In this document: positions 1-5,880 of the stretch, one piece after another
Layout: every line of letters begins with the position of its first letter
How positions within the stretch are numbered: the stretch's first letter is position 1
DNA from: Rubrivirga sp.
Lineage (GTDB): Bacteria; Bacteroidota; Rhodothermia; Rhodothermales; Rubricoccaceae
Assembly: GCA_012269805.1 (NCBI GenBank)
Contig: JAAXJP010000272.1
Span: 1-5,880 of the forward strand
Length of the DNA: 5,880 nucleotides
Direction of reading: 5' to 3'
The notes under the pieces: model-generated
What the model was told of the DNA's origin: nothing
Seen by the model: only the letters and a program-made list of their open reading frames with translations
The model's database searches: none
Translations under genes and position numbers: made by a program

Positions 1-410
1 ATCTGGGTGCGTCGGAAGGCTGAACGTGGCGGGCCGGGGGAACGGTGCCTCAATCGTGTGAAAGCTAGAGCGGAACCGCGTCCGTACCCTCAGGAGCTGC
101 TTGAATTCACCCGTGCACGAAGTCGCCCGGAGCCGAAAATCGAATCGTGGGATCACCGGACGCGCCGCGGTCTCGGGACTCGCGACACTGGACCCGTCGG
201 TGGGCGTCTCGCTCCTCTCTTCCCCAAGGGCCCGCCGACGCATCCATGTGCTGGGACGGCACGTCGGTCCCTCCGCCCCGTGAGGCGGGCGGAGGGGGCC
301 GGCCGCCCTGTGCCGGGGTTCGCGGTTGGATGGCGGGACAGATAGAGCGTAGCGACAGGGGCCAGCCCCCTCCCAGTCCGCATCCGGCCGCCTCGTCAAA
401 CGCGCGCGAG
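1..410. other. Intergenic region without a convincing gene
   Basis: No reading frame here gives a protein-like translation. The longest frames on both strands are rich in Arg, Pro and Gly, have no hydrophobic core pattern or recognisable motif, and look like open frames that arise by chance in GC-rich DNA. I see no tRNA-like or rRNA-like sequence and no clear promoter (neither TTGACA/TATAAT nor the Bacteroidota TTTG/TAnnTTTG pair). The clearest structure is the hairpin at 269-296. A weaker inverted repeat pairs GCGTAGC (347-353) with GCTACGC (410-416), overlapping the stop codon of the BatA gene, but its arms are 56 bases apart. The stretch is probably the 3' untranslated and spacer region after the BatA gene. 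A small unannotated RNA cannot be excluded. Confidence 0.6.
269..296 (-). terminator. Strong GC hairpin, possible terminator of the channel-BatA unit
   Basis: CCCTCCGCCC (269-278) and GGGCGGAGGG (287-296) form a perfect 10-bp stem around an 8-base loop. It lies about 115 bases beyond the stop codon of the BatA gene, in the direction of that gene's transcription, with no other gene between. No T-run follows on either strand, so it is not a classical intrinsic terminator. It could be a U-tract-less terminator, an mRNA 3'-end stabiliser or part of a transcribed RNA. The stem is symmetric, so the strand is assigned only from the neighbouring gene. A competing smaller stem pairs GGGAC (253-257) with GTCCC (267-271). 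Confidence 0.35.
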
Positions 411-2483
411 CTACGCCGACAGCGTGGCTTTCCACCGTGTGGTCACGAGCGTCTCCGCGACGAGACACGCGAGGGCGAGCGCCAGAAAGACGGTCCACAG
501 CGGCATCCCGCTCGGCTCGCCCATGACAGACAGCTCGGCGGCACCCTCGACCACACGGACCGGCCGGCCCGTCGCGACTTCCAGCCGGCGCGCGGCCTCG
601 GCGGCGTCGAGCTGGGCCGGGTCCGACTCCCGCGCGTCCTCGTTGACGGCGACCACGCGCAGCGTCCGCGCCCCCTGCGTCACGCGGTAGAGGCCCGCCC
701 GGGCGACGGCGTCGCCCACGTCGAGGAGGACGGCGCCGGGCACCGTCCGCTGAAGTGGGGTGAGCGCGGCCCCGTCCGGTCCGACGAGGCGGAGTGCTGC
801 GCCCGCCTCGACGCCTTCGACCCGGACCGTCCCTCCCTCCCGAGCGACCAGCTCGCCCGAGTCGGCGACTGACGACCCGGCGGCCAGGTAGGCGGCGGCA
901 CGGTACAGGAGCGGGACGAACAGGCCGCGCTGTGGGAGGTCACTCCACCCGAGGTCCGGCGCGACGCCGAACAAGAGCACGCTGCCCTCGCCCCGACGGA
1001 TCTCCTGGAGCATCGGCGCGCCCGCCTGTGTCCCGATGAGCGTCGACTCGTCGGCGGCGCCGGGCCGGTACCGGGCGATGCGGCGGACGTCGGCCGCCTC
1101 GGGCGTTGGGCGGGCTGCGTCGAACACACCCGCGAAGAGCGGGTGGTCGAGGTCGAGGTCGGTCGTCCGGCCGATGGCGTCGCCGCCGGACTCACCGAGC
1201 GCGCCGTCGATCCGCCCAGCGCCGAGCGCGGCCAGGAGCGGATTCAGCGCGTCGGGGTCGGCGCCGGGGAACGCGAGGACGCCACCGCCCTCGGCCACGA
1301 ACGTCGCCAGCCGGCTCGGGTCTGACACCGAGGTGGGGCCGACGAGGACCACGGCGTCGTAGTCCGCGAGGTCGGCCCCCGGCAGCGCGCCCTCGGCGAC
1401 CTCGTTGAGCGCGACCCCGCCCGACTCGGCCGCGACGCCGAGCGCGAGCGTCACGAGGTCGGCCCGCTGGCCGTCGCCGCGGACGACGAGAACACGGGGC
1501 GGCGGCGGCACCCGGAGGGCGAAATACCGCGCGTCGTCCCACTCGGCGCCGTCGGCCTCAATGCGGACCTCGCCACCCAGCCACCCTCGCGCAGGCGGCG
1601 TGACGGTGAAGGGAACGCGCACGGGCGCGTCGGGGACCACGTCAACAGCCGTTTCGGCGACTCGCTCACCGTCCAACAGCAGCGCCGCGCCGACGGTCCC
1701 AGGCCGACCGCCGTAGCGGACGACCGTCGCCTCGATCTGCACGGGGCGGCCGGGCTCTACGATCCGGCTCACGACCTCGACCTCCGTCACGGCCGTGTTG
1801 ACCTGGCGCCGCGCGCCGAGCGGAAGGAGCGTGACGTCGACGTCATCAGGGAGCGCCGCGCTGGCAGAGTCGGTGAACGTCGCGGCCTGGAGGTCGCTGA
1901 TCACGATGACCTCACGCCGCGGGTGTGCCGCGCCATCCAGCAGGCTGCCCGCGCGTGCGACGGCCGCCGTGAGTGGCTCGGCGCCGGCGAGGGTAGGCGT
2001 CGCGGTGATGGCGTCGAGGACGGGTCCGGCCGTCGCGTACGGCACCGGTCGGAACTCGGGCGGCCGGGCGACCGGCAGCAACGTCCGCTCGTCGCCGCGC
2101 CCGGTCGCCTCGACGACCGTTCCCCCAAGTTGGCGGGCCTGATCGATGAGCGCGCCCTGCGCGTCGCGGAGCGCCATCGACCGACTGTTGTCGAGGACGA
2201 GGACGAGGCTCCGCGCGGCGCCCTCTTCAAATACGCCCGCGTCGGCGGTCCGCGTCGGGCGCGCGAAGGCGAGGACGAGGAACAGGATCGCCAGCGTCCG
2301 GAGCGCGAGCAGCAGCCACTGACGGATGCGGACGCGCCGCATGGCCGTCGCCTCGATCTCCCGCACGAACCGGAGCGTCGAGAAGTCGACCCGCTGCGGC
2401 CGCCGGAAGTTGAAGAGGTGGACGACGATCGGGATCGCCGCCGCCGCGAGGCCGGCGAGGAGGAGCGGATTCAGAAAGCCCAT
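411..2483 (-). CDS. BatA-domain / VWA-domain inner-membrane protein
   Basis: This is a 690-residue protein with the full layout of Bacteroidota-type BatA proteins. Residues 1-78 are the BatA (aerotolerance regulator N-terminal) domain: a first membrane helix at about 5-23, the VHLFNFRRPQRVDFSTLRF stretch, and a second helix at about 57-74 ending in FARP. Residues 90-225 are a von Willebrand A domain with the metal-site motif D98-N-S100-R-S102 and the later SD element at 196-197 (VIVISDLQA). Residues 328-530 resemble the class I glutamine amidotransferase-like region of this family and include the typical APDLGWSDLPQRGLFVPLLY segment; no amidotransferase activity is implied. A last membrane helix (661-677) sits just before the C-terminus, so most of the protein should face the periplasm. 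The start ATG lies 54 bases after the channel gene's stop and has no clear Shine-Dalgarno. Bat proteins were linked to aerotolerance in Bacteroides and usually sit beside MoxR ATPase and DUF58 genes, which are not seen here. The precise role is unknown. Confidence 0.9.
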   Translation of the reverse strand: MGFLNPLLLAGLAAAAIPIVVHLFNFRRPQRVDFSTLRFVREIEATAMRRVRIRQWLLLALRTLAILFLVLAFARPTRTADAGVFEEGAARSLVLVLDNSRSMALRDAQGALIDQARQLGGTVVEATGRGDERTLLPVARPPEFRPVPYATAGPVLDAITATPTLAGAEPLTAAVARAGSLLDGAAHPRREVIVISDLQAATFTDSASAALPDDVDVTLLPLGARRQVNTAVTEVEVVSRIVEPGRPVQIEATVVRYGGRPGTVGAALLLDGERVAETAVDVVPDAPVRVPFTVTPPARGWLGGEVRIEADGAEWDDARYFALRVPPPPRVLVVRGDGQRADLVTLALGVAAESGGVALNEVAEGALPGADLADYDAVVLVGPTSVSDPSRLATFVAEGGGVLAFPGADPDALNPLLAALGAGRIDGALGESGGDAIGRTTDLDLDHPLFAGVFDAARPTPEAADVRRIARYRPGAADESTLIGTQAGAPMLQEIRRGEGSVLLFGVAPDLGWSDLPQRGLFVPLLYRAAAYLAAGSSVADSGELVAREGGTVRVEGVEAGAALRLVGPDGAALTPLQRTVPGAVLLDVGDAVARAGLYRVTQGARTLRVVAVNEDARESDPAQLDAAEAARRLEVATGRPVRVVEGAAELSVMGEPSGMPLWTVFLALALACLVAETLVTTRWKATLSA

Positions 2484-2537
2484 GGCCGGCGAACGTAGCC
2501 ACGTCTGCCAGTCGCGCGTGCCACCGGCAGTTCTCGA

Positions 2538-3677
2538 CTACACCTCCTCGCCGCGGCCGCCCCGCTCGGTCTCGGCACCGAGGCGGGCGGGGTCGGACTC
2601 CGCGTCGGGAAACACGACGCGCGTCCGGGGCAGCGCCTCTGGGTGGTGCTCACGGAGCCACGCCAGCAACTCTTCCCGCACCTCGCACCGCAGTTCCCAC
2701 GCGTGGTCGGCATTCGACGCGGTCATGAGGGCGCGCATCTCGACGCCGCGCTCACCCAAGTCGGTCACGTGGAGCCGCCACGTCTCGCCGTCGAAGTGCT
2801 CCGACGCCTCGACGATCTGCCCGACGGCCGCGCGCACGTCCTCGACCGGGACGGTGTAGTCGGTCCTCACGTACACCGTGCCGATGACCTGCGCCCCTGT
2901 CCGCGTCCAGTTCTGGAACGGGGTCTCGATAAAGTAGGAGATCGGCAGGACGAGGCGCCGGAGGTCCCAGATCCGCACGACGACGTACGTCAGCGTGATC
3001 TCCTCGACGCGCGCCCACTCGCCCTCGACCACGACCACGTCGTCGACCCGGATGGGCTGGGTGATGGCGATCTGGATGCCGGCGAACAGGTTGCCCAGCA
3101 CGCGCTGCGCTGCGAAGCCGAGCACGATGCCGGCCACGCCCGCCGACGCCAGCAGCCCCGCCCCGATCCGCCGGACCGGCTCGAAGTGGAGCAGGATCGC
3201 CGCGACCGCCACCACGATCACGACCACGTTGATAAGCCGCTGGAGCAGCCCCACCTGCGTCAGGATCCGCCGCTCCGAGAGGTTGTCGGCCTTATGGAGG
3301 TCCAGTCGGTCGCCCAGCGACATCCGGACGGCCTTCACGCTCCGCACGACGAGCCAGGCGACGGCGACTACGAGGCCGATGGAGAGCGCCGTCGCGAGGT
3401 GCGACGCGGTCCCCTCGTCCACCTCGGGAGGGAGTTGGGGCAACACGAGGCGGAGCGCGACGAGAGCGAGCCCCCACCGCGCGGGCCACTCGGTCTGGAG
3501 CACGAGGTGGCCCCGGAGCGGCAGCCGCTCGGGCGCTGTCCGGCGGATTCGGTGGAGCGCCCCGTAGACGACTGCGTGAATCAACAGCGCGCCGCCCAGC
3601 GCGAGCACGAGGGCCACCGCGAAGGCCGGCCAAGGGTCGAGCCCATCGAACGGGACGATCTGGGAGAGTTCGAGCAT
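2538..3677 (-). CDS. Mechanosensitive ion channel, MscS family
   Basis: This 379-residue inner-membrane protein should open under membrane tension and release solutes on hypo-osmotic shock. Hydrophobic segments lie at about 16-40, 67-80, 93-112, 148-165 and 172-206. The last is the pore helix and the strongest evidence: GVAGIVLGFAAQRVLGNLFAG (180-200) matches MscS TM3. By my alignment it keeps the glycines equivalent to E. coli G101, G104, G108 and G121, plus Q112 and N117. The constriction leucines 105/109 become I184/F188 and the hinge G113 becomes R192. Next comes the MscS beta domain (TQPIRVDDVVVVEGEWARVEEI, then RLVLPISYFIETPFQNWTR), followed by an alpha/beta cytosolic domain up to about residue 345. 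The last 25-30 residues are charged and probably disordered. The ATG is supported by an in-frame TGA at 3684-3686, three codons upstream. A GGAG lies too far (about 14 bases) from the start to be a normal ribosome site. Family assignment is secure; the conductance type is not known. Confidence 0.95.
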   Translation of the reverse strand: MLELSQIVPFDGLDPWPAFAVALVLALGGALLIHAVVYGALHRIRRTAPERLPLRGHLVLQTEWPARWGLALVALRLVLPQLPPEVDEGTASHLATALSIGLVVAVAWLVVRSVKAVRMSLGDRLDLHKADNLSERRILTQVGLLQRLINVVVIVVAVAAILLHFEPVRRIGAGLLASAGVAGIVLGFAAQRVLGNLFAGIQIAITQPIRVDDVVVVEGEWARVEEITLTYVVVRIWDLRRLVLPISYFIETPFQNWTRTGAQVIGTVYVRTDYTVPVEDVRAAVGQIVEASEHFDGETWRLHVTDLGERGVEMRALMTASNADHAWELRCEVREELLAWLREHHPEALPRTRVVFPDAESDPARLGAETERGGRGEEV

Positions 3678-3776
3678 GTGTCGTCAACGCGCTCCGCCCC
3701 CCGGCGAGTTGCCGTGCCAACGCGTGACACCGCTTCCAGTCACACGCTCTCCACGTCGTCTCAGCCCTCAACGCAC

Positions 3777-3810
3777 GGGCGCCCCGCCAGCCGAAGCGAG
3801 CGGGGCGCCC
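3777..3810 (-). terminator. GC-rich hairpin terminator after the surface-protein gene
   Basis: An 11-bp perfect stem (3777-3787 with 3800-3810, core GGGCGCCCCGC) begins 24 bases beyond the surface protein's TAA. In the minus-strand transcript its 12-base loop contains GC-UUCG-GC, an extra-stable C(UUCG)G tetraloop with a 2-bp stem, stacked over a 2x2 internal loop. The tetraloop forms only in minus-strand RNA (the other strand reads CGAA), which favours the minus direction. There is no T-run after the stem. A smaller bulged stem (3814-3830) lies between it and the stop codon. It probably separates the surface-protein transcript from the channel-BatA unit. Confidence 0.6.
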
Positions 3811-3833
3811 ATTCCCGAACCAAAGGTCGGCCT

Positions 3834-5880
3834 TTAGCGGACCACCGTGATGGTGCGAGCCGCTGTGGCGTCGCCATTCTGCAGGCGGAGGACATAAACG
3901 CCCGCCGCGAGACCACGCACGTCGAGGTCAACGGTCTCCATTCCCGACGGGGTTGCCTGCCCCTCAAAGACCGTCAGTACCCGTTGGCCGAGCGTGTTGA
4001 ACAACGCCAACTCTACGGGCGCCGTGTCGGCCACGTGGAACGAGACGCGGACCGAACCGACCGCCGGGTTCGGCCGGGGTGGGTCGATGCCGAACGCGGC
4101 TGCCGTGGGGTCGTCGCCAGTGTCGACCGGCGCCGCGAAGAGCTCGAACGCCCCGATGTCGTCCTGCCCCGTGGTCTGCGCGAACCGTGCCAACCCTCGC
4201 TGGTCCAGGTCAAACGCGGAGTCCCCCGAATCCACGGCCCGGCTCGATGGCGCCAGCGCCCGAGTCGGCGTGAACCCTCCGTTGTCGGCGAGCGGCGCGA
4301 GCGCGGGGTCGGCCCCTGTGATGTTCGTCGCGGTGTCGCCAGTGAAGGTGCACGCGGAGACGTCCTCGATCAGGTTGTAGCCACCAGACTGGAAGGTCCC
4401 GAAGCAGTCCGGTCCGGCGCCGTCCGCCGTGTTGTCACCGATGAGGGTGTTCCGGACCGTGAAGGCGTCGGGGCTGGCCGAGAAGAGACCGCCGCCGTCG
4501 CCGCCCGCGTCGTTGCTCGCGACCGTTACGCTCGAGAGCGAGAAGGTGGCACCGCCGTTGTCGTACACCCCGCCTCCGTCGTTCACGGCCGTGTTGCCAC
4601 TGACGGTCGAGTTCTCGAGCACCAACGAGCCGGCCCCGTTGATCCACAGCCCACCGCCCTCGACAGCGTCGTTGCCCGCGAACGTGCTCATCTCAACTTC
4701 GACAGTACCCGCGCCACCCGCGTGGAGCCCGCCCCCGTTCCCGGGAGCCCCGACGTCGATCGCGTTGTCGGCCACGAGAACCTGGCGGAGCGAGACGGAC
4801 GTTTCCGCGTCGGTCGCCGTGTCGTCGAAGAGCTCGATGCCAGCGCCCGCCCGGTTGGCGGCGTTGCCGGTGATCTCGGTGTAGGCAAGCGATGCCATCC
4901 CGTCGTCTGCGACGAACACGCCGCCGCCCGAGCCGGCCACCCCGCTGGCGGAGTTTTCCTCGATGAGCACGTACCGGACAGAGGCCACGCCGCCAGACTC
5001 GACGTACAGCCCTCCACCGCCCGTCCCGGCGGCAGCACCCGTGGCCTCATTGCCGACGATGGACGTGAAGTCGGAGCGATCCCCCTCCGCGGCGTCCTCA
5101 TCGTCGTCGCGGTCGCCTTCGGCGCCGCCGTTGATGGTCAGCGTTCCGTTCGACCAGAGTCCGCCTCCCTCGACGGCCGTGTTCCTCGCGATCACGCTCC
5201 GCACGATGGTCACGTCACCGCCGCCGCTGTGGAGCCCTCCGCCATTGCCGGGGGCTGGCGTACCGATCGAGTTGTCCGTCAACGTGGCGTCGACAAGCTC
5301 GACCGTGCCGCCGGCATCCTCGATGCCACCGCCAGCGCGGTTGGCCACGTTGCCTGTAATCGAGGCGTCTGTCACGGTCAGGGCGCCGGCCGAAAAGATG
5401 CCGCCTCCCGAGCCGGAGGCCCCGCTCGCGACGTTCATCGACACCTCGGCGTCGACGACGATGATCTCACCCGACGGTGTCGCATAGAGGCCACCACCAC
5501 CCTGATCGGCATCGTCGCCGGTGGCCTCGTTCATCGAGATCGTCGGTGCGGTGATCGTCGGCATCACGACGTCCGGCATCCCATCGACGGGCACGTCCGC
5601 TTCGTCAGAGGTGATCGCGAGGGTCCCGCTCGTCCAGAGCCCGCCGCCCTCGACCGCCCGGTTGTTCGTGTACACGCCGCCCGCGACCACGGTCAGCCCG
5701 CCCCCACTGTGAACGCCTCCCCCGTTCCCGGGGTTGGCGTCTTCGACGACGCTGTTGCCGTCGAACGTCGACATCACGAGGACCGCCGTGCCCGCGACGT
5801 CCTCGAGACCGCCCCCCGCGCGTCGGGCGACGTTGTCGGAGATGGTGCTCGAGATCACCCACGTCGATCCGCCGCTGTTG
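3834..5880 (-). CDS. Repeat-rich secreted surface protein with beta-helix, choice-of-anchor Q domain and T9SS sorting domain (5' partial)
   Basis: This is the C-terminal part (681 codons in the window) of a large exported protein. The frame stays open to the window edge, so the first in-frame GTG (5856-5858) is an internal valine and the true start and signal peptide lie outside. Counting from that GTG: residues 1-465 are Gly/Asn/Ser-rich repeats such as NTAVEGGGLWSNGTL and PGNGGGLHSGGG, typical of polymorphic outer membrane protein-like parallel beta-helices. Residues about 466-573 match the choice-of-anchor Q domain (SGGYNLI, TGADPALAPLADNGGFTPT, SRAVDSGD, LDQRG, DDIGAFE) and hold the only two cysteines, C485 and C503. 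After a short acidic linker, residues about 588-674 are a type A T9SS sorting domain: PRPNPAVGSVRVSF, LFNTLGQRV, LAAGVYVLRL and a terminal ITVVR. Such domains direct passage through the type IX secretion system and are normally cleaved, leaving the protein on the surface or released. The role may be adhesion or a surface layer; no catalytic motif is visible, and the ligand is unknown. Confidence 0.9.
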   Translation of the reverse strand, partial: NSGGSTWVISSTISDNVARRAGGGLEDVAGTAVLVMSTFDGNSVVEDANPGNGGGVHSGGGLTVVAGGVYTNNRAVEGGGLWTSGTLAITSDEADVPVDGMPDVVMPTITAPTISMNEATGDDADQGGGGLYATPSGEIIVVDAEVSMNVASGASGSGGGIFSAGALTVTDASITGNVANRAGGGIEDAGGTVELVDATLTDNSIGTPAPGNGGGLHSGGGDVTIVRSVIARNTAVEGGGLWSNGTLTINGGAEGDRDDDEDAAEGDRSDFTSIVGNEATGAAAGTGGGGLYVESGGVASVRYVLIEENSASGVAGSGGGVFVADDGMASLAYTEITGNAANRAGAGIELFDDTATDAETSVSLRQVLVADNAIDVGAPGNGGGLHAGGAGTVEVEMSTFAGNDAVEGGGLWINGAGSLVLENSTVSGNTAVNDGGGVYDNGGATFSLSSVTVASNDAGGDGGGLFSASPDAFTVRNTLIGDNTADGAGPDCFGTFQSGGYNLIEDVSACTFTGDTATNITGADPALAPLADNGGFTPTRALAPSSRAVDSGDSAFDLDQRGLARFAQTTGQDDIGAFELFAAPVDTGDDPTAAAFGIDPPRPNPAVGSVRVSFHVADTAPVELALFNTLGQRVLTVFEGQATPSGMETVDLDVRGLAAGVYVLRLQNGDATAARTITVVR
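4488..5816 (-). repeat. Higher-order coding repeat: beta-helix rungs in blocks of about 161 residues
   Basis: Within the surface-protein gene, GGG-hydrophobic markers (GGGLW, GGGLY, GGGIF, GGGLH) recur at residues 15, 46, 71, 121, 151, 176, 206, 231, 281, 311, 338, 375, 401, 428 and 455, counted from the GTG at 5858. Their spacings are 31-25-50-30-25, then 30-25-50-30-27, then 37-26-27-27. The same marker type returns at the same place in each block: NVARRAGGG / NVANRAGGG / NAANRAGAG, PGNGGG three times, and AVEGGGLW three times. The DNA also retains this period (about 480-510 bp), but most positions have diverged. The third block is shortened and runs into the anchor Q domain. Copies probably continue beyond the right edge of the window. 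Confidence 0.85.

Noticed and set aside
358..369. Small hairpin GGGG-CCAG-CCCC as terminator of the BatA gene
   Set aside because: The stem is only 4 bp in a GC-rich background, without a T-run. Such stems are expected by chance here.
147..872. 241-residue plus-strand open frame covering the left intergenic region and the end of the BatA gene
   Set aside because: The translation is low-complexity and rich in Arg, Pro and Gly. It overlaps a well-supported BatA gene on the other strand and has no recognisable domain.
2490..2497. TACGTTCG on the minus strand, one mismatch from the Bacteroidota -7 element TAnnTTTG, just upstream of the BatA start
   Set aside because: No TTTG-like -33 element lies at the expected distance, and the site is only 6 bases before the ATG, leaving no room for a normal leader. 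It is probably chance.
1923..2498. 191-residue plus-strand open frame opposite the BatA and VWA domains
   Set aside because: It is very rich in Arg, Glu and Asp, as expected from the antisense of GC-biased codons, while the minus-strand frame carries clear family motifs throughout.
4963..5487. Long proline/serine-rich plus-strand open frames (also 4429-4884 and 5521-5712) resembling an extensin-like protein
   Set aside because: They are antisense to the glycine-rich repeats, where each GGN run reads as CCN proline in the shifted opposite frame. They mirror the repeat period and have no supporting context.
5856..5858. GTG as the start codon of the surface protein
   Set aside because: The frame continues upstream to the window edge with repeat-like residues (NSGGSTW), and no signal peptide follows the GTG. 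The gene is cut by the window.
1..5880. CRISPR array, transposon ends, or a defence or biosynthetic gene cluster
   Set aside because: The only repeats are in-frame protein repeats of a surface protein. No transposase, integrase, nuclease, helicase or Cas-like motif, and no spaced direct repeats, were seen.

Overview
The window looks like a chromosomal segment from a high-GC bacterium of the Bacteroidota/Rhodothermota group. The best single clue is a protein ending in a type A T9SS (Por) sorting domain, because T9SS is confined to that broad lineage. A BatA-domain protein, the lack of clear Shine-Dalgarno sequences and the very high GC content (by eye around 70%) point towards the Rhodothermota, for example relatives of Rubricoccus/Rubrivirga. 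The taxon is inferred from these traits; no marker gene is present.

All three recognisable genes are on the minus strand, so the window reads right to left. From the right edge, 5880-3834 is the 3' part of a large gene for a secreted, glycine-rich, repeat-built surface protein: parallel beta-helix (polymorphic outer membrane protein-like) rungs, then a choice-of-anchor Q-type domain, then the T9SS sorting signal. Its start lies beyond the window. A strong GC hairpin at 3777-3810, just after its stop codon, probably ends its transcript. Next come a MscS-family mechanosensitive channel (3677-2538) and, 54 bp later, a BatA/VWA inner-membrane protein (2483-411). The short gap suggests these two are co-transcribed. 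The last stretch, 410-1, has no convincing gene; it contains a perfect 10-bp-stem hairpin (269-296) that may close the channel-BatA transcript.

Functionally the window has two parts: a cell-surface protein exported by T9SS, and a probable two-gene inner-membrane envelope unit (tension-gated channel plus VWA protein). I see no mobile element, CRISPR array, tRNA or rRNA, and no convincing new defence or biosynthetic system. The most notable structure is a higher-order repeat in the surface protein: five GGG-marked rungs form a block of about 161 residues. It includes a 48-residue span, acidic in both full copies, that is shortened to about 25 residues in the final, condensed block.
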